A stretch of 50,860 bases of DNA, from positions 1,233 through 52,092 of the forward strand of contig DKUO01000009.1 in the NCBI GenBank assembly GCA_002490705.1, in the 5' to 3' direction. Origin of the DNA: Lachnospiraceae bacterium UBA7202. GTDB taxonomy: Bacteria > Bacillota > Clostridia > Lachnospirales > Lachnospiraceae. The position numbers were made by a program, and so were the translations under genes. Below the pieces are notes generated by a model. It saw nothing but the letters and a program-made list of their open reading frames with translations. It did no database searches and was not told the origin of the DNA. Of the stretch, positions 15,916-23,935 are shown piece by piece (positions within the stretch are counted from its first letter, which is position 1; each line of letters starts with the position of its first letter).

Positions 15916-16326
15916 ATGAAATCGACGGGGATTTTAGAGCATGAAATACAGGACAGCGCAGACTGCGGTCTGTTAAGGGGAGAGGATTTTTCCCCTCCGG
16001 AGTGGACGGACTATGTGCACGGAATCTTGCGGGAGCGGCAGCTGTCTGTGAAAGATATTATTTTCCGCTGTAATCTGGAACGCAGCTACGGTTACCAGAT
16101 TTTTAACGGTACGCGCCGTCCGACCCGAAATACGTTGATGATTTTGGTTTTGGCGCTGGGGCTTGATGCGGCGGAGGCGAGACGGATGTTCGAATTGGCG
16201 GGACGGGCGCCGCTCTATGCAAGGTGCAGGCGCGATGCCGCCGTATTATACGGATTATCCCATGAAATGACGGAATCTGAGGTGCACGAACTTTTGCTGG
16301 AACTGGGCGAAGAGGGGCTACTGTAA
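15916..16326 (+). CDS. XRE-like helix-turn-helix protein
   Basis: This 136-residue protein has a helix-turn-helix of the lambda-repressor type in its centre (about residues 40-90): LRERQLSVKDIIFRCNLERSYGYQIFNG, then RPTRNTLMILVLALGLDAAEA. The YGYQIFNGTRRPTR part lies where the recognition helix should be. The C-terminal 40 residues are helical and acidic. The start is uncertain: the ATG at 15916 has GGAG 11 bases upstream, while a TTG at 15907 is too close to it. It follows the GH3-like gene by 16 bases and precedes the lipoprotein and kinase pair, for which it is a candidate output protein. Confidence 0.7.
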   Translation: MKSTGILEHEIQDSADCGLLRGEDFSPPEWTDYVHGILRERQLSVKDIIFRCNLERSYGYQIFNGTRRPTRNTLMILVLALGLDAAEARRMFELAGRAPLYARCRRDAAVLYGLSHEMTESEVHELLLELGEEGLL

Positions 16327-16465
16327 AGGAATAGAAAAAGGGTTATTGTGCAGCTTTGCACACCAAAACAGAGTATACATATGCTAAGATAAGTCAGAAC
16401 TTTGTTGTGAGCCATTGGGCAAATACCCAAACCGGCTAAAATAAGAAAAGGGAGGATTTTGGCTT

Positions 16466-17047
16466 ATGAAAAAATTTCTGGCAGAAGGATGTATACTGAT
16501 AACCCTTGCATTGGCGCTTACCGCCTGCGGTGGAAAGGAAGAAGCGCCCGCAAATGCCGTGCAGGATTCGGTAAAGGAAGGCGGCGATGCAGACAAGGCA
16601 GCCGCGGCGGAGTTGAAAGAGATTACGGTGGAGGAAGTCGGAACCTTTTATCTTCCAGAAGAGTTCACATTGGAGGAATCCGGTATTAGCGAGGAGGGAC
16701 TCCCCAAGGGATATGCCAGCTTTGTGAAAGACGGGATGTATGTGGACGGCAGCCGTTTCGGGAAAGATGCCTATGACGCGGCGGGACTTCCGATTCCGGA
16801 ATCGCTGGAAGAGTATTCGCAGCGGGATGGTGTAAAGAATGGTCTCCCGGATGGCACGGAATTTAAAACGGATTCCTATGGCAGCCTGTACGCGGAATAT
16901 ACGGTGGACGGCCGTTACTGTTATCAGGTGTTGAAAATGGGAGAGGAATCCTGTGGGGCAGTGATATTCACCTGTGATGAGAAGGAAAAAGAAGAGGCAG
17001 AGAAACTGGATTTTGCCCTTTGGCTTAGTAAAATGCAGTTAAAATAG
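16466..17047 (+). CDS. Small lipoprotein of unknown function
   Basis: This 193-residue protein has a clear lipoprotein signal: a lysine-containing start, hydrophobic core and lipobox LTAC (Cys21). A short alanine/aspartate-rich linker follows. The mature part (about residues 50-193) has a mixed alpha/beta look with EVGTFYLPEEFTLEESG, GLPKGYASFVKDGMYV and a C-terminal helix. I do not recognise a family. The kinase gene starts 21 bases downstream, so the two are probably co-transcribed and the lipoprotein may act with the kinase's extracellular leucine-rich repeats. RBS: GGGAGG. Confidence 0.8.
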   Translation: MKKFLAEGCILITLALALTACGGKEEAPANAVQDSVKEGGDADKAAAAELKEITVEEVGTFYLPEEFTLEESGISEEGLPKGYASFVKDGMYVDGSRFGKDAYDAAGLPIPESLEEYSQRDGVKNGLPDGTEFKTDSYGSLYAEYTVDGRYCYQVLKMGEESCGAVIFTCDEKEKEEAEKLDFALWLSKMQLK

Positions 17048-17068
17048 AATAGAATAGAGAGAAGACAT

Positions 17069-19015
17069 TTGGATAAGAAGAACGATTTTATCAGACAGTT
17101 CCAGGCGGATTTGGAAGATGTGCCGCTACCGGAACGGATTGTCTCCCGCTGGCGGCCGGAGAACTGTCTGTCCCGCAAGGAAGACGGCGAAGTCTGGCTT
17201 TTGCGGGATGCGGAAGAGAAACGGTTCGTTTTAAAGATTGATAGTGCCGGCAGACGAGATCTGGCAGGAGAATTTGAATTGCTGCGGCGATTTCCGCCTG
17301 AATTGAAGGGAAGAGTTCCGGAAGCGGCAGACTATTTTGAGGAAGAAGGGGTGCGGTATCTGGTACGCACGTGGATTCCCGGACGTTCTCTATCCCAAAT
17401 ACAGGAAAAGGAGGGCGTCTTTTCCCCAGAACAGTGTGTTCAGGTGGGAAAGGCGCTTTGTCTGTTGTTAGAGCAGATACACGGGATGGAACATCCGGTT
17501 ATCCATCGGGATATCAAACCGGAGAATGTAATTCTTTCCTCGACGGGTGAGCCATGCCTGATAGATTTCGACATAGCGCGGGAATATAAGAGCGGACAGG
17601 GGACTGACACAGTTTTTATGGGAACGCGCTGTACCGCCGCGCCGGAGCAGTACGGCTACGCCCAGACGGATGAACGGACCGATCTGTACGCGCTGGGCGT
17701 GACGCTGCGTTATATGCTTACAGGCGCCTACGAGCCGGAAGCGTTAGAGCGGGCCGCCTGTCCGGAGAGATTGAAGTGCTGCCTGCAAAAGGCGGCGGCA
17801 TTTTCGCCCGACGACCGTTACCACTCGGCAAAGGAATTTCGACTTGCCCTGACTGGCGAAGCAGACAGGGGAAGAAAACGGTGGCTTCTGCCGGCAGCTG
17901 TCTGTGCGGCGGTCGTGATTGCGGGAACCTTCCTCTGGCGAAGCGAAGGCGTGAGGGAGCAGGAGAACGCTGCCTATGTGGAACCCGAAGCGGAGAAATC
18001 GGTGGTTTTTGACAATGCGCTTTTAGAGCAGGCTGTCCGGGCGGAGCTTGGGATGCCGGAAGGCAGCGTAACGGAGAGCGACCTTGCGCGGGTGGAGCGG
18101 CTGGCGGTGGTGGGATGCAGCGTTTTAGGCAGGGAGCAGAGTTTCCGCTACGTGATATACAGTTATGTGGACGATGTGCCCAGGGAGGGGGAGCCTTATG
18201 GAGATATTTCCGATCTTTCCCTTCTGACGAAGATGCCGAATCTGCATGAGTTGTATTTATGTGGGCAGCAGATCGGGGATCTGACACCGTTAAAGGAGCT
18301 TCCGCTCAGGCGGCTGTATCTGTGCGATAACAATATCACAGACTTTACGCCCCTTGCGGATATCACCACACTACAGCTTCTCTATATCGGCAATAATCCG
18401 GCGAAAGATTTAACGCCTCTGGCTTCGCTTCCTAATTTGAAGGAACTGCTTCTTGACAGCAGAGAGTGGGATGATCCGGTTGACAGCTTTGCGCCGCTTG
18501 GCGAAATCAGCCAGTTGGAGTGGCTGTCCATGAATAACCGTATTCCGGCCGATGGGGACTGGTCGCCGCTTGAGAAGCTGGACAACGTATCGGAACTGAG
18601 ACTGTGGCATCCGCCCGTGGACAAGCTTGCCTGTTTGGGAGAAATGGACAGCCTGGCTTCGCTGGCGGTCGGGGAGTTTCCGGAGGAAGAACCGGTGGCG
18701 ATCTACGCGCCGCAGATAACGGATTTCGCCATACTAACCGGCATGGAAGACTTGGAAGTGCTGAGAGAACTTACGAATCTACAGCACCTTGATCTGGTGG
18801 GTATGGAGAATGTGTCTTTAGAACCCTTATCGGAACTCAAGTTTTTGCAGCTGCTGTCCGTGAATGTCTGTAGCGGATTAGACTATTCCGTGCTGGCCGA
18901 TCTGCCTTCCTTGCAGGAGGTGCATGCGTGGGATAAGCAGGCGCTTGCGGAGATAGAGGAGACCTGTCCGGACAGGAAGTTTGAACTGATTGCGCAGGGG
19001 AGCGCGAAAGAATAA
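17069..19015 (+). CDS. Transmembrane Ser/Thr protein kinase with extracellular leucine-rich repeats
   Basis: This 648-residue protein has an N-terminal kinase domain (about residues 35-262), a membrane helix (272-290) and an outer part with leucine-rich repeats (about 375-630, units such as LHELYLCGQQIGDLTPL). Visible kinase residues are K56, the catalytic loop H146-R147-D148 with K150 and N153, and APEQ (191-194). The magnesium-binding triplet is DFD (166-168) rather than DFG, and the glycine loop is poorly conserved, so activity should not be assumed. The start is a TTG with GAGAGAAG upstream. Its layout resembles the PASTA kinases, but with repeats that usually bind protein. Its likely partners are the lipoprotein and the HTH protein upstream. 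Confidence 0.9.
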   Translation: MDKKNDFIRQFQADLEDVPLPERIVSRWRPENCLSRKEDGEVWLLRDAEEKRFVLKIDSAGRRDLAGEFELLRRFPPELKGRVPEAADYFEEEGVRYLVRTWIPGRSLSQIQEKEGVFSPEQCVQVGKALCLLLEQIHGMEHPVIHRDIKPENVILSSTGEPCLIDFDIAREYKSGQGTDTVFMGTRCTAAPEQYGYAQTDERTDLYALGVTLRYMLTGAYEPEALERAACPERLKCCLQKAAAFSPDDRYHSAKEFRLALTGEADRGRKRWLLPAAVCAAVVIAGTFLWRSEGVREQENAAYVEPEAEKSVVFDNALLEQAVRAELGMPEGSVTESDLARVERLAVVGCSVLGREQSFRYVIYSYVDDVPREGEPYGDISDLSLLTKMPNLHELYLCGQQIGDLTPLKELPLRRLYLCDNNITDFTPLADITTLQLLYIGNNPAKDLTPLASLPNLKELLLDSREWDDPVDSFAPLGEISQLEWLSMNNRIPADGDWSPLEKLDNVSELRLWHPPVDKLACLGEMDSLASLAVGEFPEEEPVAIYAPQITDFAILTGMEDLEVLRELTNLQHLDLVGMENVSLEPLSELKFLQLLSVNVCSGLDYSVLADLPSLQEVHAWDKQALAEIEETCPDRKFELIAQGSAKE

Positions 19016-19029
19016 GGGAGGCGAGTCAT

Positions 19030-20433
19030 ATGAACGACGATAAGACAGCACTGCCGAAAGCATTTGCGAAGAGGATGCGCAGGCTTCTCGGCGGCGAATA
19101 CGATTCCTTCGTGGCAAGTTATGAGGAAGAGCGGCAGTACGGACTTAGACGCAATCCCTTAAAGGGATCGGAAGAAGAGTTTGACAGGGTGATACCCTTT
19201 CCGCTGGAAAAAATTTCATGGGCGCGGGAAGGGTATTATTATGACGCCGAATTCCGTCCGGGACGGCATGTGCTCCATGAGGCGGGCGCGTATTATATTC
19301 AGGAGCCGTCCGCTATGGCGGTGGCGGAGGTATTAGAACCAAAGCCCGGTGAACGGATTCTGGATCTATGTGCTGCGCCGGGCGGAAAGAGTACGCAGAT
19401 AGCGGGTAAAATGCAGGGTAGGGGATTGCTGGTTGCCAATGAAGTGATCGGGGACAGGGCGCGGGTCCTGTCGCAAAACGTGGAGCGTATGGGCATCGCG
19501 AACTGTGTGGTGTGCAGTGAAAAACCGGAGCGCATGTCGGCGCGCTTTCCGCTTTTTTTTGACCGGGTTCTGGTGGACGCCCCCTGTTCCGGAGAAGGGA
19601 TGTTTCGCAAGGACGAGGCCGCCGGAGAGGAGTGGAGCCCGGAGGCGGTGGAGAGATGCGCTGAAAGACAGGCCATGATTCTGGAGGAAGCGGCTAAGAT
19701 GGTAAGGCCCGGCGGCGTGCTGGTCTATTCTACCTGTACGTTTTCCCCGGAGGAGAATGAGGGAACCGTCAGCGCTTTTTTGCGCGCCCATGAAGAATAT
19801 TATATAGAAGAAACGGTTCTGGAAAATCTCTTTTCTCCGGGCAGAGGCGATTGGATTGACGCGCCCGCCGCAGGGATCGAGCATACGCTGCGTCTGTGGC
19901 CCCATCTGATACGGGGAGAGGGCCATTATGTGGCGAGATTGCGAAAGAGAGGACAGACGCCAGTGGAAATGACGGAACGGGAGACGCAGGGTCTGACGAC
20001 GGAAAACGGGAAGTTATGTAAACTTATAGAAAATTTCCTGCGGGAGGAACTGGGGATCAGAGCCTCATGGCTGGCAGAACATTCGGGGCGGATCGTTAGG
20101 TTTGGAGATCAGATTCATCTTGTGCCGGAGGAAATGCCTTCTCTTGAGGGCGTCAAGGTTTTGCGGCCGGGCCTGCATCTGCTGACGGAGAAGAAAAACC
20201 GCTTCGAACCGGCCCATGCTCTGGCCGGGACTCTGTGCGGAAAGGATACGGCAAAAAGCAAAGCGCTTACAGAGGAGGAAGCGGCTGCCTATCTGCGGGG
20301 AGAGAGCCTTCGCTGTGGAGAGGAGAGAGGATGGACGGCACTCTTCTATGAGGGATATCCGCTTGGGTTTGGAAAGGCCTCGGGAGGTCAAATGAAAAAT
20401 CATTATCCCAAGGGGCTTCGCATATCTTTTTAA
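19030..20433 (+). CDS. 16S rRNA (cytosine-5) methyltransferase, RsmF/NOP2 family
   Basis: This 467-residue enzyme methylates a cytosine in rRNA with S-adenosylmethionine. The SAM-binding motif is visible as ILDLCAAPGGKSTQ (about residues 114-127). The two catalytic cysteines of the RNA m5C family lie in DAPCSGEGMFR and in YSTCTFSPEENE. The C-terminal 150 residues match the extra RNA-binding part seen in RsmF-like proteins. It begins 14 bases after the kinase stop codon, with GGGAGG upstream, and may be partly co-transcribed with it. Confidence 0.9.
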   Translation: MNDDKTALPKAFAKRMRRLLGGEYDSFVASYEEERQYGLRRNPLKGSEEEFDRVIPFPLEKISWAREGYYYDAEFRPGRHVLHEAGAYYIQEPSAMAVAEVLEPKPGERILDLCAAPGGKSTQIAGKMQGRGLLVANEVIGDRARVLSQNVERMGIANCVVCSEKPERMSARFPLFFDRVLVDAPCSGEGMFRKDEAAGEEWSPEAVERCAERQAMILEEAAKMVRPGGVLVYSTCTFSPEENEGTVSAFLRAHEEYYIEETVLENLFSPGRGDWIDAPAAGIEHTLRLWPHLIRGEGHYVARLRKRGQTPVEMTERETQGLTTENGKLCKLIENFLREELGIRASWLAEHSGRIVRFGDQIHLVPEEMPSLEGVKVLRPGLHLLTEKKNRFEPAHALAGTLCGKDTAKSKALTEEEAAAYLRGESLRCGEERGWTALFYEGYPLGFGKASGGQMKNHYPKGLRISF

Positions 20434-20456
20434 TATCACATTTTTGCATTATGGGC

Positions 20457-20485
20457 TTGTAAAATGATTTTGCATGGAATATACT
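20457..20485 (+). promoter_or_regulatory. Sigma-A promoter of the MBOAT-GDSL pair
   Basis: TTGTAA, a 17-base spacer and TATACT, about 56 bases before the ATG at 20542. Confidence 0.6.
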
Positions 20486-20541
20486 AGATATAGATTTTTA
20501 CAAGGGATAAACCACTTTGGCTTGTGTAGGGAGTTCTTTCG

Positions 20542-21966
20542 ATGTTATTTTCCAGTGTGGGATTTTTATTTCGGTTTCTGCCGATTTTTATGATAATCTA
20601 TTTGGCATTTCCTAAATACCGCAATTTTGTTCTTTTGGCAGGAAGCCTTGTCTTCTATGGAGTGGGAGAACCGTATTTTGTTCTGCTGCTTCTTTTGTCT
20701 GTCATGGTAAACTACGGATTTAGCCGGTATATGTTCTGGGAACCCAGTTCTCCCCAGTCTCACCGCAAAAAGAAAGCGGCGAGGCGGCGTAAGCGCGCGC
20801 TCATCTTTGCCGTTGTCTTTGATTTGAGCGTGCTTTTTGTTTTTAAATACTGGGATTTTGCTGCCGGAAACATAAACAGGCTTTCAGGGCAAGGACTTTT
20901 ACCTCTGCTTTCTCTGGCGTTGCCGCTGGGAATCAGTTTTTACACATTTCAGATGTTATCTTATCAGATAGACTGCTACCGCGGCACGATTGCGGCCGGG
21001 GAGCGCGCAAAGTTTGTTCCCTTTGCCACCTATGTCTGTATGTTTCCCCAGCTGATCGCCGGCCCCATCGTGCGTTACCAGGATGTGTCCGGACGTATGG
21101 GGGAGAGAAAAGTGAGGATTCGTGACATCGAGAACGGTCTGAAGCTTTTTACCATGGGATTGGGCCTTAAGGTGATTCTGGCCAATCAGATCGGTACGCT
21201 CTGGAATGTGATCATGACGGCGGGAGCGGGAAGACTGCATGTGCTGGTGGCATGGCTCGGCGCTTTCGCCTATTCCTTTCAGATTTATTTTGACTTCTGG
21301 GGATACTCGGTGATGGCTATGGGGCTTGGCAAAATGCTGGGATTCTCCATCCCGCGCAACTTTAATAATCCCTATGTCTCCCGCTCTGTATCGGAATTTT
21401 GGAGGCGGTGGCATATAACGCTGGGAAGTTGGTTTCGGGAATACGTGTATATTCCTCTCGGCGGAAACCGCAAGGGGAGTGCGAGGACGGTCCTGAACCT
21501 TTTAGTAGTCTGGGCGCTTACCGGTCTTTGGCATGGCGCCGACTGGAATTTTGTCCTTTGGGGTACGATCTTTTTCCTGCTTATTTCCCTGGAAAAGAGG
21601 ACGTTCGGGAAATGGCTGGAGAACAGTAAGGTGCTGGGCCATATCTATTTGATTCTGTTGATTCCGGCAACGTGGGTAGTGTTTGCCATTACGGATATGG
21701 GACAGCTGGGAGGGTATCTGGGCAATCTGATCGGCTATCATAAGGAGGAGATTCTGGTCGGCATGACACAGCTTGTCAGATATTTGAAGGAATACGCCGT
21801 GCTAATAATAGCGTGCGTTATTTTTGCCACCCCTCTTCCCGGGAAATTGTATTGGAAATGGAAGGACCGTTGGTTCATGGTTCTCCTTTTGCTTATCGTC
21901 TTTTGGTGGTCGGTTCGCGAGATCATTTCGGGAAGCAATAATCCGTTCCTGTATTTTAGATTTTAA
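20542..21966 (+). CDS. MBOAT O-acyltransferase (AlgI/PatA-like)
   Basis: This 474-residue membrane protein belongs to the MBOAT family and has about 10-11 membrane helices. Such proteins take an acyl group, often acetyl, from the cytoplasm and pass it across the membrane to a surface polymer. The family signature is intact: FWRRWHITLGSWFREYVYIPLGG with H291, and LTGLWHGADWNF with the invariant H331. The next gene, 19 bases downstream, encodes a membrane-anchored GDSL protein. The pair looks like a complete O-acetylation module for a cell-wall glycan or exopolysaccharide; the acceptor is unknown. Confidence 0.92.
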   Translation: MLFSSVGFLFRFLPIFMIIYLAFPKYRNFVLLAGSLVFYGVGEPYFVLLLLLSVMVNYGFSRYMFWEPSSPQSHRKKKAARRRKRALIFAVVFDLSVLFVFKYWDFAAGNINRLSGQGLLPLLSLALPLGISFYTFQMLSYQIDCYRGTIAAGERAKFVPFATYVCMFPQLIAGPIVRYQDVSGRMGERKVRIRDIENGLKLFTMGLGLKVILANQIGTLWNVIMTAGAGRLHVLVAWLGAFAYSFQIYFDFWGYSVMAMGLGKMLGFSIPRNFNNPYVSRSVSEFWRRWHITLGSWFREYVYIPLGGNRKGSARTVLNLLVVWALTGLWHGADWNFVLWGTIFFLLISLEKRTFGKWLENSKVLGHIYLILLIPATWVVFAITDMGQLGGYLGNLIGYHKEEILVGMTQLVRYLKEYAVLIIACVIFATPLPGKLYWKWKDRWFMVLLLLIVFWWSVREIISGSNNPFLYFRF

Positions 21967-21985
21967 CGTATGAACGAGGCGGAAA

Positions 21986-23179
21986 ATGATTAAAAATAAG
22001 ATGAGAACTTTTCTGGAAATCATATATAATTGTCCCTTTGTTTTGCTTGTGATTATCACGAGCATCGTTTATTTGTCTTTTTTTGATGAAACGGGCATAC
22101 TAAGTTTAGATAAAAGTATAGCGGCTTTCCGAATGTACGAGAGCGACGTTTTCACGTCTGAAAAAGAAGATGAACCGGTAAAAAATGATGAAAATACGTC
22201 CGAAAAGATATTAAATATTGAAAGCGAAGCGGAGGAACAAAAAGAAGAAGCGATAAAGGATACTGACGCCGCAGAGGAAAATGCAGGATTGTGCAAGGAA
22301 GAAAATGGCGCAATAGAAAAAGAAGCAAAACGGAAAATCGACATTGCAAGTCTGGAAAGGGAGAAGAATAGGAAAAAAGAGGAAAACCGGGCTACGAAAT
22401 TTGTGGAGTATACTCCGATAGAGACAGATTCCCGGTATTACTCGGATGCAGGAAAAGTTGCATTGACGACGGAATATGACTATGTGTTAGAAAACGAGAG
22501 TTATTTTAATGATGCGGTTTTCCTCGGTGATTCGCGTACTTTGGGTATAGCGGACTATGCGGGACTGGACGGCGCAGACTTCTTTTGCGATAACGGTATG
22601 ACCATCTTCAAGCTGCTGGAAGACACGGGAGTGACTTATCAGAAGACGGGAAAGAAAGTGGATTTGAAGAAGGCTTTGCAGGAGAAGCGTTATGGTAAAA
22701 TTTATATCATGCTGGGGATGAACGAATTGGGGTATGGCAACACCCACATGTATTTAAGGCAGTATATGGAGGTTCTCGATCAGCTGAGGGAGTGGCAGCC
22801 GGAGGCAGTGATTTATATCATGGCAAATCTTCATGTGAGCCGTGAGAAGAATAATATGGAGACAGAGTTTAACAATATCAATATCAACGACAAAAATGTG
22901 GCTTCCGCAAGGCTTGCCAACGGCAGGGATATCTTTTATCTTGACAGCAACCCGCTGTTTACCGACGAGGAGGGATTTCTGCCGGATGATTCCACTTTTG
23001 ACGGGGTGCACCTCTATGCGCAGCATTACGAAAAATGGAGAGATTTCCTCTGTGAGCATGGCGTAGAAAGAGCGGCGGGGGAACAGGAAACCGAAGCGCC
23101 GGAGCAGAGAGAAGGGCAGGAGGCCGAAGCGCAGAACGGACAGGAGGGTGCAGAGGATGGAGGAGACGCGGCTGAATAA
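21986..23179 (+). CDS. Membrane-anchored SGNH/GDSL hydrolase or O-acetyltransferase partner
   Basis: This 397-residue protein has an N-terminal membrane helix (about residues 17-33), a long charged linker (55-140) and an extracellular SGNH domain (175-355). Visible active-site blocks are G181-D182-S183 (FLGDSRTLG), N246 (LGMNELG) and the D339-X2-H342 pair (FDGVHL). It ends in a glutamate/glutamine-rich tail. It follows the MBOAT gene by 19 bases, as in AlgI/AlgX and DltB/DltD-like pairs, so it probably finishes acyl transfer to a surface polymer. Its last 23 bases overlap the pseudouridine synthase gene. Confidence 0.85.
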   Translation: MIKNKMRTFLEIIYNCPFVLLVIITSIVYLSFFDETGILSLDKSIAAFRMYESDVFTSEKEDEPVKNDENTSEKILNIESEAEEQKEEAIKDTDAAEENAGLCKEENGAIEKEAKRKIDIASLEREKNRKKEENRATKFVEYTPIETDSRYYSDAGKVALTTEYDYVLENESYFNDAVFLGDSRTLGIADYAGLDGADFFCDNGMTIFKLLEDTGVTYQKTGKKVDLKKALQEKRYGKIYIMLGMNELGYGNTHMYLRQYMEVLDQLREWQPEAVIYIMANLHVSREKNNMETEFNNININDKNVASARLANGRDIFYLDSNPLFTDEEGFLPDDSTFDGVHLYAQHYEKWRDFLCEHGVERAAGEQETEAPEQREGQEAEAQNGQEGAEDGGDAAE

Positions 23180-23894
23180 ATATCTTGCCTCCTGCGGTCT
23201 GTGTTCCAGACGGGATGCGGATAAACTGATAGACGCTGGGAAGGTTTTCGTAAACGGCGTGAAAGCACAGGCGGGTAGGAAGGTAGGGCCTGAGGATATT
23301 GTTGAGGTGGAAGGGAAACGGCTGCATGGGCCCGATGAAAAGACGGTGCTTGCTTATTATAAGCCGGTGGGAGTGGTCTGCACGGAGCGGGACTCCCATG
23401 CGGAAAGGATACTGACGAAGGAGATCGGCTATGGCAGGCGTGTGACTTACGCGGGAAGGCTTGACAAGGATTCGGAAGGGCTGATTCTGCTCACCAACGA
23501 CGGCAGCCTGATTGACGCCATGATGCGGGGAAAAAACGGGCATGAGAAGGAATATATCGTAAAATCGGACAAACCCTGGAGAGAGGCGGAGATCGCGAAT
23601 ATGCGGGAGGGCGTGTATCTGGAAGAACTGGGACAGACCACTCGTCCCTGTAGGATTGAAAAAATCGGGGATAAAACGCTCAAAATGATCCTCACGCAAG
23701 GGTTGAACCGACAGATCAGACGTATGTGTGAGACACAGGGACACCGGATCAGCAGTCTTAAAAGAACGCGCGTTATTAATATTTGCCTTGGGAACCTAAA
23801 ACCGGGAGAATACAGAGAACTTACAGAGAAAGAGCGGGAAGAGCTGTATCAAAATTGCGGGCTCTTGACGGGGAATCGAAAAGTGGAGAAATAA
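23157..23894 (+). CDS. rRNA pseudouridine synthase, RsuA/RluB/RluF family
   Basis: This 245-residue enzyme isomerises uridine to pseudouridine in rRNA. An N-terminal S4 RNA-binding domain (RLNKYLASCGLCSRRDADKLI, about residues 4-62) is followed by the catalytic domain, whose active-site aspartate lies in AGRLDKDSEGLILLTNDG. The C-terminal GLNRQIRRMCETQGHRISSLKR block is also typical. I chose the ATG at 23157 because AGGAGGG ends 9 bases upstream; a GTG at 23148 touches that site. The gene overlaps the end of the GDSL gene, which suggests coupled translation. Confidence 0.9.
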   Translation: MEETRLNKYLASCGLCSRRDADKLIDAGKVFVNGVKAQAGRKVGPEDIVEVEGKRLHGPDEKTVLAYYKPVGVVCTERDSHAERILTKEIGYGRRVTYAGRLDKDSEGLILLTNDGSLIDAMMRGKNGHEKEYIVKSDKPWREAEIANMREGVYLEELGQTTRPCRIEKIGDKTLKMILTQGLNRQIRRMCETQGHRISSLKRTRVINICLGNLKPGEYRELTEKEREELYQNCGLLTGNRKVEK

Positions 23895-23935
23895 AATTCC
23901 ATGTGAAGAGGCCGGAAAATCGGCGGGAGGTGCGG

